Positions 47,654-58,084 of a stretch of 64,000 nt of DNA are shown piece by piece. Made by a program: the position numbers and the translations under genes. This DNA comes from Sparassis latifolia (taxonomy: Eukaryota; Basidiomycota; Agaricomycetes; Polyporales; Sparassidaceae). Location: the NCBI GenBank assembly GCA_018466975.1, contig JAENRS010000016.1, positions 149,833 through 213,832 of the forward strand, given 5' to 3'. The notes below the pieces were generated by a model. It ran no database searches. It saw only the letters and a list, made by a program, of their open reading frames with translations, and was not told the DNA's origin. How positions within the stretch are numbered: position 1 is the stretch's first letter; each line of letters begins with the position of its first letter.

Positions 47654-48757
47654 CTACAAGCATACGAAGTCACCGAACTTGCCATGGTACTGCAGCGTCT
47701 GTACGATGTCCCCGCTACGAGCATCCCACAAGCGCACTTTGCCGTTGGATGCTCCTCCGAGAAGCATGGTCCCCTTGTGTATGTAGACAATTGGAAGGGC
47801 CATGCCAGGAGGCTCGCTTGGCACCTCCAATACTAGGCATCGTAAGTCAGATGGAATCGCATATACGTCAAATCCAGATGTGATGTTGCATACTGCCAAC
47901 GTATCATTGGCCGGAGATATGTTGCAAGCACCACTGAAGGCCCAAATGAATATCTTCAAAATTTGATGTATCTCAATCAACCGCACCATAGGGGTAGATG
48001 TATGGACCAAAGCACCTCGATCGATCCGGTGCCCCATCTCGAGCATCTGCAATGCGGAATAAGATCCAGCATAGGCTATAAACAGGGTTGCTCACATTAT
48101 CCCGTGGTGGAGATACGCGGTGACAAGACAATCGGCAGAGGGATCATTCATCCACTGAACTGATGTTATTATGACAGAGTGTGATGCGCTGTATGGCGTA
48201 GAAGGGGGTGCATCGAGTGTATCACCGTAGTCCCAATATGTGTCTTGCAAAGAACTGTTAGCGAAAATATCGCGAGGCAAGTTCCGCTGTCGTTACCATT
48301 ACCGTTCTCAACCGACGACCATATATTTACGACATCGTGTGCTGCCGTAGCGAGGTGGCGGGATGCGGTGGTACCCTTGCTAAGTGATAAACACTCGATG
48401 GGCTTTGAATGTGCACTAAAGCCAGAGACGTAGATATTCTCCTGTAAATTGCAACCATTGGAGAGTATGACTGATTACTGATGCTGCACTTACTTTGTTG
48501 AAAGCAGCCATGATCAACGTCCCATCCGCAGTCCCACAGATGATGCGTGAAGGGCTAGATCTCCAAAGTAGAGAAAGCACAGCGGAATGAGTAACAAGCC
48601 GATGGATGGCTTGACCAGAAGAAAGAGACCAGACGACAATTCGCTTGTCGGTGCTTCCACTGGCAACAAACAACCCATCCGGGCTCAATGCGACACAGTT
48701 GATGGCGTCTGTATGTTCTTCAACTAGAGTCGATGTGGATCTGTATTGGAGAGGCAT
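47654..48757 (-). CDS. WD40-repeat protein
   Basis: Minus strand, ATG 48757. Exon 1 encodes MPLQYRSTSTLVEEHTDAIN, SPDGLFVASGSTDKRIVVWS, AVLSLLWRSSPSRIICGTAD and GTL. After an intron come FSAHSKPIECLSL, HLATAAHDVVNIW and VITSVQWMNDPSADCLVTAY, and further exons give SGFDVYAIPSD, PIVYIHKGTMLLGGASNGKV and RLWDARSGDIVQTL. This matches a widespread agaricomycete WD40 family that begins MPLKYRS-like. It likely forms a beta-propeller scaffold, with unknown partners. Three or four introns of about 50 nt can be placed. The stop at 47654 may instead lie in a further exon. Confidence 0.65.
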
Positions 48758-50449
48758 GTGTGTATCGCCCGAGTGTAGTCGCAGGCGTTACTGGCATTAC
48801 TTACGGCCCCGTCTCAGCATACACGTGTTGTCGCAGCAAATGGGCACGTGCGGAAGTTTATATATTTGAATAGTTTGAAGAAAGGCTTCAGTCATGCGGA
48901 AGCTTATATAAGGATGTCTGCCAAGTCCCGCAGTGCGGAAGGCAGTATGGCTCAAAAGGCGGGCACTGAGGGAGGGAAAAAATAGATCTCTACCTAGATA
49001 ATGTGCTAGTGTATTTACTGACATGAATACATATTGTCCGGATGCCATAGACGGCTGGGAAGGGGCAGGAACACCATTCCGAGGGTGAGCCACAACTTGC
49101 CGAGCACAGGCCGAGCAGAACGGAAGGAAGGGAAAACGAAAATTGGCGCCTTGTGACTGTAAATTCAGCGGCACACAGCTGGCTGAAATGGGGTCGATTT
49201 TGGCGGGAACGCCTGTGAGATTACCTCGTGAGGCTCTAGCGTTCGATGCGTTTACAGTCGCCGGGTTTACAGTCCTGCGGGATTTTCCCAAAGCGCTACT
49301 CAGCGCCGGCACGGAAACCGGCACCTTTCGTCACATGATCCCTATATCGGGACTTCCTCCCCATGTCGTGAATTTCAACTGCAATTTCCCCTGCGTCTGC
49401 GACTGTAAATGCCCCTATCCCGACGTCAAACCCAGCGGAAGAAGGTATATTGCCTGTATTTCTAGAACAACGCCATATATCTTGACAAGAGTCACACACC
49501 ACTGCGTTCCTACTGTCAGTAGCGTGTGCCTCAGCAGAATTCAGATTGGATGTTGGTGTCGCAGCCGCGTCGTATCGACGAGACTTTCTGCTCACTACGG
49601 GAGTGGATTGCTCAGAGGCGCCCCTCATTCCACCCTCGACGTGGCATGTATGCGTGTACTGCACGATGAAGCGAGGGTCACCGGTGGGTGGGACTTTCAA
49701 GCCAAGCGCGGTTAAGCTCATAACCTATCTGCCAACCTACTTGTGTACAGGCAAATCACGGCGTTATCTGAACCAACAAAAGAATGAGCACAATTCGAAG
49801 GAGGGTGGAAAGTAGGCGAAAGTTCTTCGCCTCAACTGCCACCAAGTCCAGCTAGAATTTTCTATCTCAAGTTTCATCGTACTATAGCGGGCACAGTCCA
49901 GCCAATCTCAAGGCATTGGTCCTCCCACCTCCACCGAGAAGTGGCAGAAGCCAGATGAGTCCACGGCGGCGGTGGCGGTGGCGGCGATTGCAAGTTACAA
50001 GCTGGTGGCAATCTTGACCCTTGAATTGAATTGAAGTCAAAACACCCACGGGTTATACGGGACCACTATCGGATAAGAGGTAATGAGGAGAGTTGGGAAC
50101 AGGATCGCGAACCACTTACGCGGAAATCAGAGAACAAGCCCGACCAATAACCGATCTGCGCTGCCGCCGACGCTTATCCACCTACCCGACTTGGGACCTT
50201 GTCTCGTATAGTCGGTCGTGTTGATCTTTGTCGGACGGGGCCTCAATCGTCGAGGACTGAGTTGGCGCTGTCCCGACAGATCTGAAAAACCTGCTCCAGA
50301 TGCTTGTGCTTAGCGGAGAGCATGGTGGATGAAGAGAGCCTACGGACACGAGATGGCAATAACACTCGTGAGACTCTATTGCAGGTAGTTTCGGGCGCGG
50401 ACGACGTAGTAGATGAAGGTGAAGGGTGACGAACAGAGATTAGCCTTCA
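48758..50449. other. Region without a recognisable gene
   Basis: A plus frame of 190 codons (49143-49715) and overlapping minus frames have no family match that I know. A GGCGGTGGCGGTGGCGGCG run lies near 49968. Confidence 0.35.
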
Positions 50450-51022
50450 CGAGATTCTGCCATTGTTAGATATCTCATGAATGTTGAGGAAGTCGTGCCA
50501 GAATGCATTGAATTTCGCAGGATCGGCCCACATCTGCGCATTCATCACGCCCCCTGGTTCGCCTACTATACACGACAAATAGAAACCATCGCCGTATCCA
50601 GCCATTGTTGCATCGTAGGGTTCGAAAAATGAATTTTGGATGCGTACAGCCGGTAGCGTTGGTTGAACAATTTACCCTCGCCAGCATTAACCTCGCCAAT
50701 ACGAATCACACATTGGTCGAAAATGTCGGCCACCATTTTGGACAGAGCTTGCGGTGGCAGATCATGATCTAACCACAACAAGCTGCAATAAAGTACGACC
50801 CAGAGCAACGATTCCATGTCGTCCTGGATCATCTGAGTTTCGTCCCTCCAACTCAGCGAGCGCTGTGACATAAATTGGAAGGTGCCCTAAGGGCGATAAG
50901 CCAGTGTTGAGAAACTTCTTCCGGATAAATTTGATACTCACCACTTTTGCGGGATCGCGAGCCCCCCTCGGCTGTCACTAAACATGAAAGGCTCCAATCA
51001 ATAAGATATCCGCGCTGTATCA
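50450..51022 (-). pseudogene. FunK1 fungal-type protein kinase, C-terminal fragment
   Basis: Minus strand: RGYLIDWSLSCLVTAEGG (the kinase GYLIDWDL-like motif), SRSRKSG, then after an intron GTFQFMSQRSL, DDMESLLWVVLYCSLLWLDH, LSKMVADIFDQCV and MQQWLDTAMV, closing ADPAKFNAFWHDFLNIHE. The catalytic loop HRD region and everything N-terminal are missing, cut off at the KDZ-derived DNA near 51022. The phase across the intron at 50943 does not close, a second sign of decay. Confidence 0.75.
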
Positions 51023-51760
51023 TGCCTGCTGGGTTGGGACCCTGAATAGGATAACATCATCCTATTCAGGGATCCCAACCCCGTCAGTCTAGATAACATC
51101 ATCCTATTCAGGGTTGCGACACTAAAGCCAGGTAGATTCATAAGGGATTGGCCCACTTCTCCGCAGAGGCGTCCGACATCCGGCAGAAAGTTGAGGGGGA
51201 AAAGCGAGTATCCCGGACTATGCACAAGAAAATGCTTCTTTGGGATTCTCATCGCCACCAGGTCCGTGTCCAGCTGTAGACCTTCACGGTGTTCACGGTT
51301 GTGTTTCTCGAAGTTCTTGCAGTACGAGCATGCAATGTCGCAGGATAGGAAGACACCGGATAATTCAGTGTCACTGAGTGTCGAGAGGAATAAGTAGCTC
51401 ATGTTGCAGAATCTGCATCAAAAAGAGTCAACTAAAGGCGCGTAAAAGCGAAGGAAACATATTTTTCGCCCTTTTACAAATCTCCAACCCTATTCTTGTG
51501 CACCAGGGCATGACGAGCGCAAAGAATGGCGCCGACTCCGGACGCTAGACATCCCCCCTTGCGAAGATTCAACTTCACGATCGCGTTGTGTTCTGCAATG
51601 CACGTATTTTCCTGGCAGAAAATGATCAGTAATGCAATCAACGTCAACTATAATTACTCACATCTTAAGCCTTCTGGTCGGCATGCGCAACAACATGTGT
51701 TTCTTCTCTAAGAAGTAAGCCCATCCGGGGCTTATCTCCACATCTTCAATTCCTCGATCC
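51023..51760 (-). pseudogene. KDZ transposase remnant
   Basis: Minus strand. Typical KDZ blocks appear in order: DVEISPGWAYFLEKK, HNAIVKLNLRKGG, GVGAILCARHALVHKNRVGD (then L-stop-KGEKYV), GVFLSCDIACSYCKNFEKHN and IPKKHFLVHSPGYSLFPLNF, LPDVGRLCGEVGQS. An in-frame stop replaces the Gln of LQKGE, frame changes occur after FLEKK, and the C-terminal third is replaced by an inverted repeat and FunK1 sequence. KDZ elements mobilise class II transposons in Agaricomycetes and often carry passenger genes. Confidence 0.75.
51031..51113. repeat. Inverted repeat plus direct repeat in the KDZ remnant
   Basis: GGGTTGGGACCCTGAATAGG... (51031-51052) pairs with 51059-51081 over 22 bases with one bulge and a 6-base loop. 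The 22-base word GATAACATCATCCTATTCAG... at 51050-51071 recurs exactly at 51092-51113. Confidence 0.85.
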
Positions 51761-52279
51761 TTTGAGCGGACGGAAGTTGGCATCCATATTTAATTACCTG
51801 TAGATCGAGTGAGACTGATGATAATAGGCTAAACACAATTGTACTTAATGCTTATCCGGATGATCATTCTCCCAACGTTCGGGAAGATTTCGTCCAGGGT
51901 GGGGGGCACGCGGGGCATTCCACAGCGAGTTCACCTCCTCTGGTGGCGCTCGCATCAGCAGGATCGTGTCCCCGCCATGCTCGCTGAGCATCTTGAGGTG
52001 ACGTCACGCCTCCACGACTTGAGTCGCTGAAATGCTATATCAGTATCCGGCCGGCCATTCTGTGTGAAAGAAACACGTACCGACGGCGGCTTCAAGCCGG
52101 TGTTATCAGTGATGCGCTGCAGAGCATTGTTTCGGAAAGATGAACTTGTGGAAAGTGAGATATGAGCGGCAGAAATCCGTGGAGGGAGGTACTTGCCAAC
52201 GTCGATTATTCACGCTCTACGTCAACACGAAGCATAGCACAACACACCCCAGTGCCAGTGCCTGCCTGTCGACATCGTC
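51761..52279. other. Spacer
   Basis: No feature seen. It may include eroded KDZ 5' sequence. Confidence 0.3.
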
Positions 52280-52390
52280 ACGGAGCCGAGAACCATCGCC
52301 CACGCTGCTTTACCTGCGCCGACTTGTCGACCAGATGGTCCACAAGCCTCAGCACACGCCCGGCAGTCGAGGTCAAGTCGCAGCAGAGAC
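52280..52390. repeat. Repeat R1, short copy F
   Basis: One core module: CTTTACCTGCGCCGACTTGT, then CCAGATGGTCCACAAGCCTC and AGCACACGCCCGGCAGTCG. Confidence 0.65.
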
Positions 52391-52683
52391 AGTGACAGAC
52401 AAGGTTAACCGGTGTGACCGGGCTACCGTGGGAATATCGTGCCGATGGCAATTGATTAAAATTCTGAATAAAACAAAGGAGACGCGCGAGGCGGAAAATA
52501 TTACATAGCCACACCATGCAGCCATAACGCAAGGCTGGATGGCTACCCAGTCATTATTGAGCCACTAAAATCACATCACCAACCGACGACACAAAGGAAT
52601 CAGATATCAAATTCAAGGTATACGTGAGCTAAAAACGTGAGCTAGAACTATGCCCCATTCGTTCTTGCAGTTGCAGGTCCAGT

Positions 52684-52987
52684 TCACTGAGTGTCTGCTG
52701 CAACGTGAATGCCCATACGCAGCTTGGATGGGGAACTCTCACTTTCAAGCAAATATTTGTCTGCTCGCATATATCTGAATACGCGTCCAGAGCACTGTCT
52801 AACAATGCATGTTCCATATGCGGATCTACCTGGATTAGAAGAACCTTTCAGGTGATTCTCTTCACTCCCATCAGCATTAGTGTTGTTCACGTCGCGGAGA
52901 CTCACCTTGAGATTGGCCAAGATACTGTGATGATGTGTCCCTTGAATGTTGAGACGGCGCTTGAAGTCCTTCAGCGGTAACAACTTC
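52684..52987 (-). other. Open frame of unknown origin next to the WD40 fragment
   Basis: Minus frame of about 100 codons (DFKRRLNIQGTHHHSILANL then KVSLRDVNNTNADGSEENHL). I do not recognise it. It is not WD40 sequence although it directly follows the truncated WD40 exon. Confidence 0.25.
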
Positions 52988-53332
52988 TTAGCCGGAAATA
53001 TTGACATTCATCTGTATAAGCGTCAATTTTCGCGGAGAAGACGAAATCAAAGTCAGAGCTGCGCTCACCTCATCAAAAGTAATTGTGATCAAAGTACCAT
53101 CGGCAGTGCCGCAGATGATACGTGAGGCGCCAATTGCCCAGAGTAGAGACAATACGGCGGAACGAGTCACAAGGTGATGAAGGGCTTGGCCAGAAGAAAG
53201 AGACCAGATAGCCAGCCGCTTGTCGGTGCTTCCACTGGCGATGTACAACCCATCTGGGCTCAACGCAAGACAGTCAATAGCATCACCGTGCTCTCTAGGT
53301 AGAGTCAAGGTGGATCTATATTGGAGGGGCAT
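52988..53332 (-). pseudogene. Truncated WD40 paralogue (first exon only)
   Basis: Minus strand, ATG 53332. Exon 1 aligns residue for residue with the WD40 gene at 48757: MPLQYRSTLTLPREHGDAID, SPDGLYIASGSTDKRLAIWS, AVLSLLWAIGASRIICGTAD, GTLITITFDE. After a GTGAGC donor and a possible intron the reading frame ends within seven codons (MNVNISG-stop). The remaining propeller blades are absent. It could still be transcribed from its own promoter. Confidence 0.65.
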
Positions 53333-53444
53333 GGTCGAATAGTTGTCAAGTCACTCAGAATGCGTCGGAATCTGCTAGATCGAGTCGGATATATGTAGTG
53401 TTTCGAAGCAGCGTGCCGGGAGGGACAACATGTTCCTGTATTAA

Positions 53445-53585
53445 TACCTCCCTCTTCTTTGTCCATCGCCTATTCTTTGCCCATTGCCTATTCTTTGTCC
53501 ATCGCCTCTTCTTTGTCCTTGCCTCTTCTTTGTCCAAACATCGCCTCTTCTTCGTCCATTACCTCTTCTTTGTACATTCCTTAGT
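53445..53585. repeat. TTCTTTGTCCATCGCCTC tandem repeat
   Basis: About eight units of 15-18 bp with small length changes. Both strands stay open through it, which explains the Trp/Lys/Arg-repeat frame on the minus strand. Confidence 0.8.
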
Positions 53586-53749
53586 CTGTTAAATGACGTG
53601 ATGCATATGTCCCGATTCGGAAATTGACGATATGAGTGCCGATGCGTATACGGCTCAAGTAGACGAGTCAATCTCATTCATGGCAGCGACATCTGCATTC
53701 TAAACGCATTGTCTCCCTCATTTTGTTTCGCGCGGCAGGATGCAACTGG

Positions 53750-54300
53750 AGTCTGTACGCTTGACTAGCAACCTGGTAAGGGTCATCTTCCCACACCTAT
53801 CACAAGAGAGTTCAGCGGGTCGTGACTGCGAAGATGCCTAAATGCACCCTGGTGGACCCCAGAAGATGACATTGCCGACTGTTCCCCAGTCAAGCAAGTG
53901 CAAGAGTAAAGAGCCAGCGCCAAGAGGATGAGACTGCCGACGAATTCGTCGAAAGTAGATGGGCGCCGTCTGTCTGCCAAGGGAGCGGCAGAACGGAGGC
54001 GTGAAGAAGCACTGGGTCTTGTACGCTTCTCGGGCTTCTCCGTGGACATGGGAGAGCTGTCTGTCTGTCTCCTCTTCTGGACGTTTGGAGCTTCTGCACT
54101 TGAGGTCCGGAAAGGCGGGGTGGGTGAAGAGAACAAAGGGCGATAAGTGTTCTGCAGGGAATTGAAGGGTGAGGTACCGGGCGGTTGGAGTTTGGGTTGG
54201 CCTCTAGTACTCAGAGAGCCGATGAACCTGCTTTGCGAAGAGGTAGATGGGCCGTCATCCGAGCAATTGTTGTAGAGATGTTAATTAATGTCCTTCTCTC
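53750..54300 (-). pseudogene. MGS1/WRNIP1-type AAA+ ATPase fragment
   Basis: Minus strand: PLFSSPTPPFRTSS, PEKRTRPSASSRLRSAAPLA, DRRRPSTFDEFVG, then one frame over SHPLGAGSLLLHLLDWGTVG and NVIFWGPPG, then after a 51-nt intron (53847-53797) CGKMTLTRLL. This is the start of the AAA+ module of Mgs1/WRNIP1, which works at stalled replication forks. One base is missing near 53935 (FVG-Q-SH). The Walker A is GPPGCGKM rather than GKT/GKS. The reading ends soon after, with nothing of the downstream ATPase. The intron is still in place, so this copy came from DNA and not from mRNA. Confidence 0.7.
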
Positions 54301-55539
54301 GAATCGAGAGCAGACGGGACTAGTGGAATATCAGGACGAGTAGAAGAAACAAAAATAGGCGTACCATATCACTGGGAGTGAAGTCAGCATAGAAAGGGAG
54401 ATAGAAGGAGACACAACACACTGACCTGTGGGACTAACTCATGGTGGAGGTGTGAGTAAGGGGGAGCGTGACAGCGAATCCACGTAGCGTGACAGCGAAT
54501 CCACGTTGCGTCATGTCTCACGCGTCTGGCCGACCTCATTTCGTTAGTCTCATACCGAAGTGTCAGAGTCAATGCCATCCGTTCATAAGCAAGAGGATCT
54601 GCCGAGAGATTGGGAGCTGAGATTAGCGCTGATAGTCAGGCGTATGAGACTACCTCTCGAGGCATCTTGAACTGGCACCAGCAACCTCACGCTCGCATAG
54701 TTTCTGTCGGGAGACGAACGGTGATGCTTGAGTCCGAGGGTATAGAGCCGATAAAAGGGTAAACACAGCCTAAGACATTACTGTCCTTGGAGCGACCGCA
54801 CTCACAATGGAGATATGCACCAGGAGACACGCCGCAAGGCATCGAACTTAGAAGTGTTGACTTACGTCAGGAAAAGCGCCAACCAGTGGGCGCTATGGGT
54901 CTCCTTCAAACCCACTGCATAGCGCTGTTCCTGAGACAGGGACTTACCAAACGACAAGAATACCAATGGCTCATGCTAAACACACGGGTTTGTTTCTTAC
55001 ACCATAGGGGATGAACAAAAACAACAGGACCAATTTGTCCGATATCACAGCAGAGCCAGGCTGTTATTGGTGAATTCGGTGACCAGCCTCTCATCGCGCC
55101 GGGGACCACATTGGTTCTAGGTCACGCCATCTCCTTTGCCGATGTCAATTTTATACTGAACATGGCGACGCCAAACCTACGAGAGGTGCGATGCGCTTTT
55201 TTAAACTGAGCATGGCGGCGAACCCCACGATCTTGCCGTAGAAGATCGTACCACAGGCTATGCACGTAGCGCGATGATGAAGATAGCAGTGCAGGCAGCC
55301 AATGCAGAGGGCGCGTAGATGTCGAGGTTGAATGTTGTAGATGAACGCGTGGCCCGAGGAGAAGCCAAGCTTCGTAAATGATTGATCGAGAAAAAAGCGA
55401 CACCACAGGTGCAGGGCCCTATATAAGACGAGAAGAGAAGGAGACATACTAGCGAGAGGCTTACATATGCATGTATACTGGTGCGGTTGTGCCCGACTCG
55501 AGGATGACAGACAGGTCTAACTCGCTACGTCAGATCTCA
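54301..55539. other. Mostly featureless region with one hairpin element
   Basis: An 18-bp duplication (GTGACAGCGAATCCACGT) lies at 54468-54506. The hairpin at 54867-54934 is listed separately. A minus frame at 55151-55447 has a CIGC...CIAC cysteine pattern but no family I can name. Confidence 0.35.
54867..54934. repeat. Hairpin element, copy 1
   Basis: The 24-nt arms 54867-54890 and 54911-54934 pair at 20 of 24 positions around a 20-nt loop, CGCTATGGGTCTCCTTCAAA. The same loop is at 58321-58340 with one change. Confidence 0.75.
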
Positions 55540-55745
55540 GGGATCACTGCAGCTGCTTTACCTGCACCGATGTATGGCGCAGATGACGGTCCACCATGTC
55601 TCAGCACACGCCTAGCAGTCGTGTTCTCTTACCAAGCTGTGGACGATATCCACACTGCTTTATCTGCCCCGACATTTGGCCCAGGTGGTGGTCCTAACTG
55701 ACATGGTCGGACACACGGTCGGACCCGGTCAGACAAGTAGTGGAC
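55540..55745. repeat. Repeat R1, short copy G
   Basis: Core module CTTTACCTGCACCGATGTAT with CATGTCTCAGCACACGCCTA, followed by a second TTTATCTGCCCCGACATTTG module and GGTCGGACACACGGTCGGAC. It abuts R2 copy 2. Confidence 0.65.
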
Positions 55746-55772
55746 ACGTGCAGAGCGGTCACGCGATCGCGT

Positions 55773-56165
55773 GGCAGAGCTCACTAGAAAGCTTGAAGCC
55801 CGGTCAAAGCCTTCGACCGCGCCGAGCGAGAGATGGATAGAAAGTTTCCATCGGGCGAGACTGAGCTGGATCAAGAGGAAGTTTAATCCAGCACGTCAAA
55901 CAGTGTGCGATGTTCGAGCTTACATATCAGACAGTTAACCTCGCCGTCTGCATTTGTCCCTCGCGCGCATTCTCGCCGTGTACTTAGTTCTCATGCTGAG
56001 CGCGGGGTAGCTTGGTGGACTTGCTGGCAGTTGGATGGGATGCGCACGCTTACCCGGTATTCGTTCATTACTTTGCGCGCACCGCGTGGGAACCAAGCCA
56101 TGGCGTAACCTGCACAATAGACTCGACGATAGTACGCCCTCGCAATAACTCAACATCACCCTTCG
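55773..56165. repeat. Repeat R2, copy 2
   Basis: See R2 copy 1 (29505-29866). It starts at CAGAGCTCACTAGAAAGC and has about 30 extra bases at 56049-56080. Confidence 0.75.
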
Positions 56166-56530
56166 TCAAACATCGCATCTCAATGCAGGATTCTCGTCCC
56201 GGAAGCCCACGGGATATGTTCGCCTTTGGGATGGTCCAGGAAGGCTCACGTGGGCTCGAGCAATTCTTAGAGCCAATTGATGACCTTACTGGCGAGTCCC
56301 TAGACGATTTTGGCGTTGGTTGGGGCACCCATCGGGATGACAGAATCATGTCACATTTTTTTGAGCACAACCCCATTGAAAGTGCGACATTTACCCCGAG
56401 TCTTGTGGAGCTGAGTCAACCAACCGCGCATGAGGAGAAGACGGAGGCGAAGAAACAGGTGACAGCGCTCTGCTGGCAACCAATCTTGCAATGTCTTGAT
56501 CTGTTTGCAAGTACACCTAGCATACAGTAG
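56166..56530 (+). CDS. Hypothetical protein fragment of an agaricomycete type
   Basis: Plus frame continuing out of R2: SMQDSRPGSPRDMFAFGMVQ, then DDFGVGWGTHRDDRIMSHFF and EHNP. The last block resembles the 'YGIDWE-LRD-RLR-HH-NN' motif common in agaricomycete proteins found near KDZ elements. An ATG is at 56183. No known function and possibly a fragment. Confidence 0.35.
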
Positions 56531-56615
56531 AGTCATTACGAGTAGGCAGAGGTCTCGTAATTAATTCTGGCTGTGTCGAAAGCGTATTAAAGTCTTTTTA
56601 ATATACACCGTGTCC

Positions 56616-58084
56616 CTACATATGCATAGGGAACCTCGCAAGAGCAGCTAAGATTCGAGCGGCTGCACCATTGACGTACGCCTCACGCTCAGCTTCTGAA
56701 AGGTCAGAGATCATCCGACCACCCAGTTCAACCCACTGAAAAATCGAGCCACCGGTCCAAAACACAAGAGAACCTCGCATCCCCTTGGAGATGAGAAGGG
56801 TATTGTAGTGGGTAAACAAGGCCGATGGGATGAACACGGGCACGCCGGGGCCCACCTCGATCTCATAACCAAGTTCTGCAATGCCAATTCGGCAATCTTG
56901 CGAAGGATCGAAGGTTCCGTATGGCATAATACAGCACAAGCCAGGGCCATAGTTGGTGGAGTCGAGGTGAGGCAAAGTGACCACAGCACCGACGTTGAAG
57001 GCAAATGAAGTAAAAGGGCAGAATAGGGCCTCCAAGCCCACATCCTGCCGCAGAACGTAGTCGAGAGTGGCCGCGTAATGCGCATATAGAGCAGGAAATT
57101 GAGACTTGAATATACCTATGTCGACTTCTATGTGAGGTTATGTGTACAGATGTATGGTTTAGGCCCACCGTTTACGAGTGCGATCACTGGCTGCAGGAGT
57201 TTTCCAAGCTCATGCACCACGTCGATGTGCTTGAGGTAGTAAAGAGACATGCGAGGCCTCTGTCTCGCTATGGTCAACTTCTGGAGGCTCACATTCGGAA
57301 CGGAGAGTGCTCACCACCTGATTGTCCCGGTGCAAGGTGAAATAATACTGGAGGAAGTTTCCCCGACTGGAGCCGGAATACGTCGGCTTGATGCCACTCT
57401 GTTGCAAATACTCTACAGCGGCTATTGCCACAGAGTTGGCGTGGAAGGTGGCCGGCCCTGTGAAGGAGCGGTAGATGACGAGTCGCCCTTCAGAGTCACA
57501 GATGTATGCAGCCATGCTACCTCCAGTTTGAGCTCGGTTGTATGAAATGCACTGGAATTGGCACTTACCCATTGGTGCACTCGATGACTTCTGGCCGGAG
57601 TGGGCGCTCTGATTTGACGCGGCTCGATGTAACCTCCGGGCATCTTCCTCTGAGCCAGGGAGGTTGTACTCTGCACGCGCGTGCCACTTTCCTTTTTCTT
57701 GTTGGCACGAGCCACAGCGTGAGTAACATCCCTCTTCCCAATGTAATCTCGTCGGCGTGCAGTGCGGCAAGGGCCGACTCCCCCGAGGGTGGCATCAAGG
57801 TTGGTTTCTGAATCTGCGCATTCACGAGCAGCAGGGGTTGTGTTGGATATATCCCGTGCACAAGAGCCGTCACTCAGGCTGCAACCAAGATCAGCAAGGC
57901 TACGTTATGTTCAAAAAGTGAAGGGGCATACCTGTTTGGGCCCCGCACAACAATAACAGGAGTAGCGTGGTCCGGCCCCTCGGTCCTGCCCACTTCCGCC
58001 TTCCAGACTGCCTCCAAACGCTCTCTCATGGACACCTCCCCTCGATAGTCCAAACCACCCTTCGCAAGAGCGTCAGCGCGATGA
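56616..58084 (-). CDS. HxD-containing dioxygenase-like protein (agaricomycete family)
   Basis: Minus strand, several exons. The upstream exon (about 58084-57952) reads GGLDYRGEVSMRERLEAVWK, then HATPVIVVRGPNR. A basic linker follows (TARRRDYIGKRDVTHAVARA). Next is MAAYICDSEGRLVIYRSF and LKHIDVVHELGKLLQPVIAL. The last exon carries FNVGAVVTLPHLDSTNYGPG, LCCIMPYGTFDPSQD, LGYEIEVGPGVPVFIPSALF and FTHYNTLL, ending at 56616. The HLD plus a later His match the iron-ligand spacing of 2-oxoglutarate dioxygenase folds, and similar agaricomycete proteins have HRD at this place. Enzyme activity is inference. The start codon is not resolved. Confidence 0.55.

Noticed and set aside
53355..53592. Trp/Lys-repeat and Phe/Val-repeat frames on the two strands
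   Set aside because: Both arise from the 18-bp tandem repeat, whose unit length is a multiple of three.
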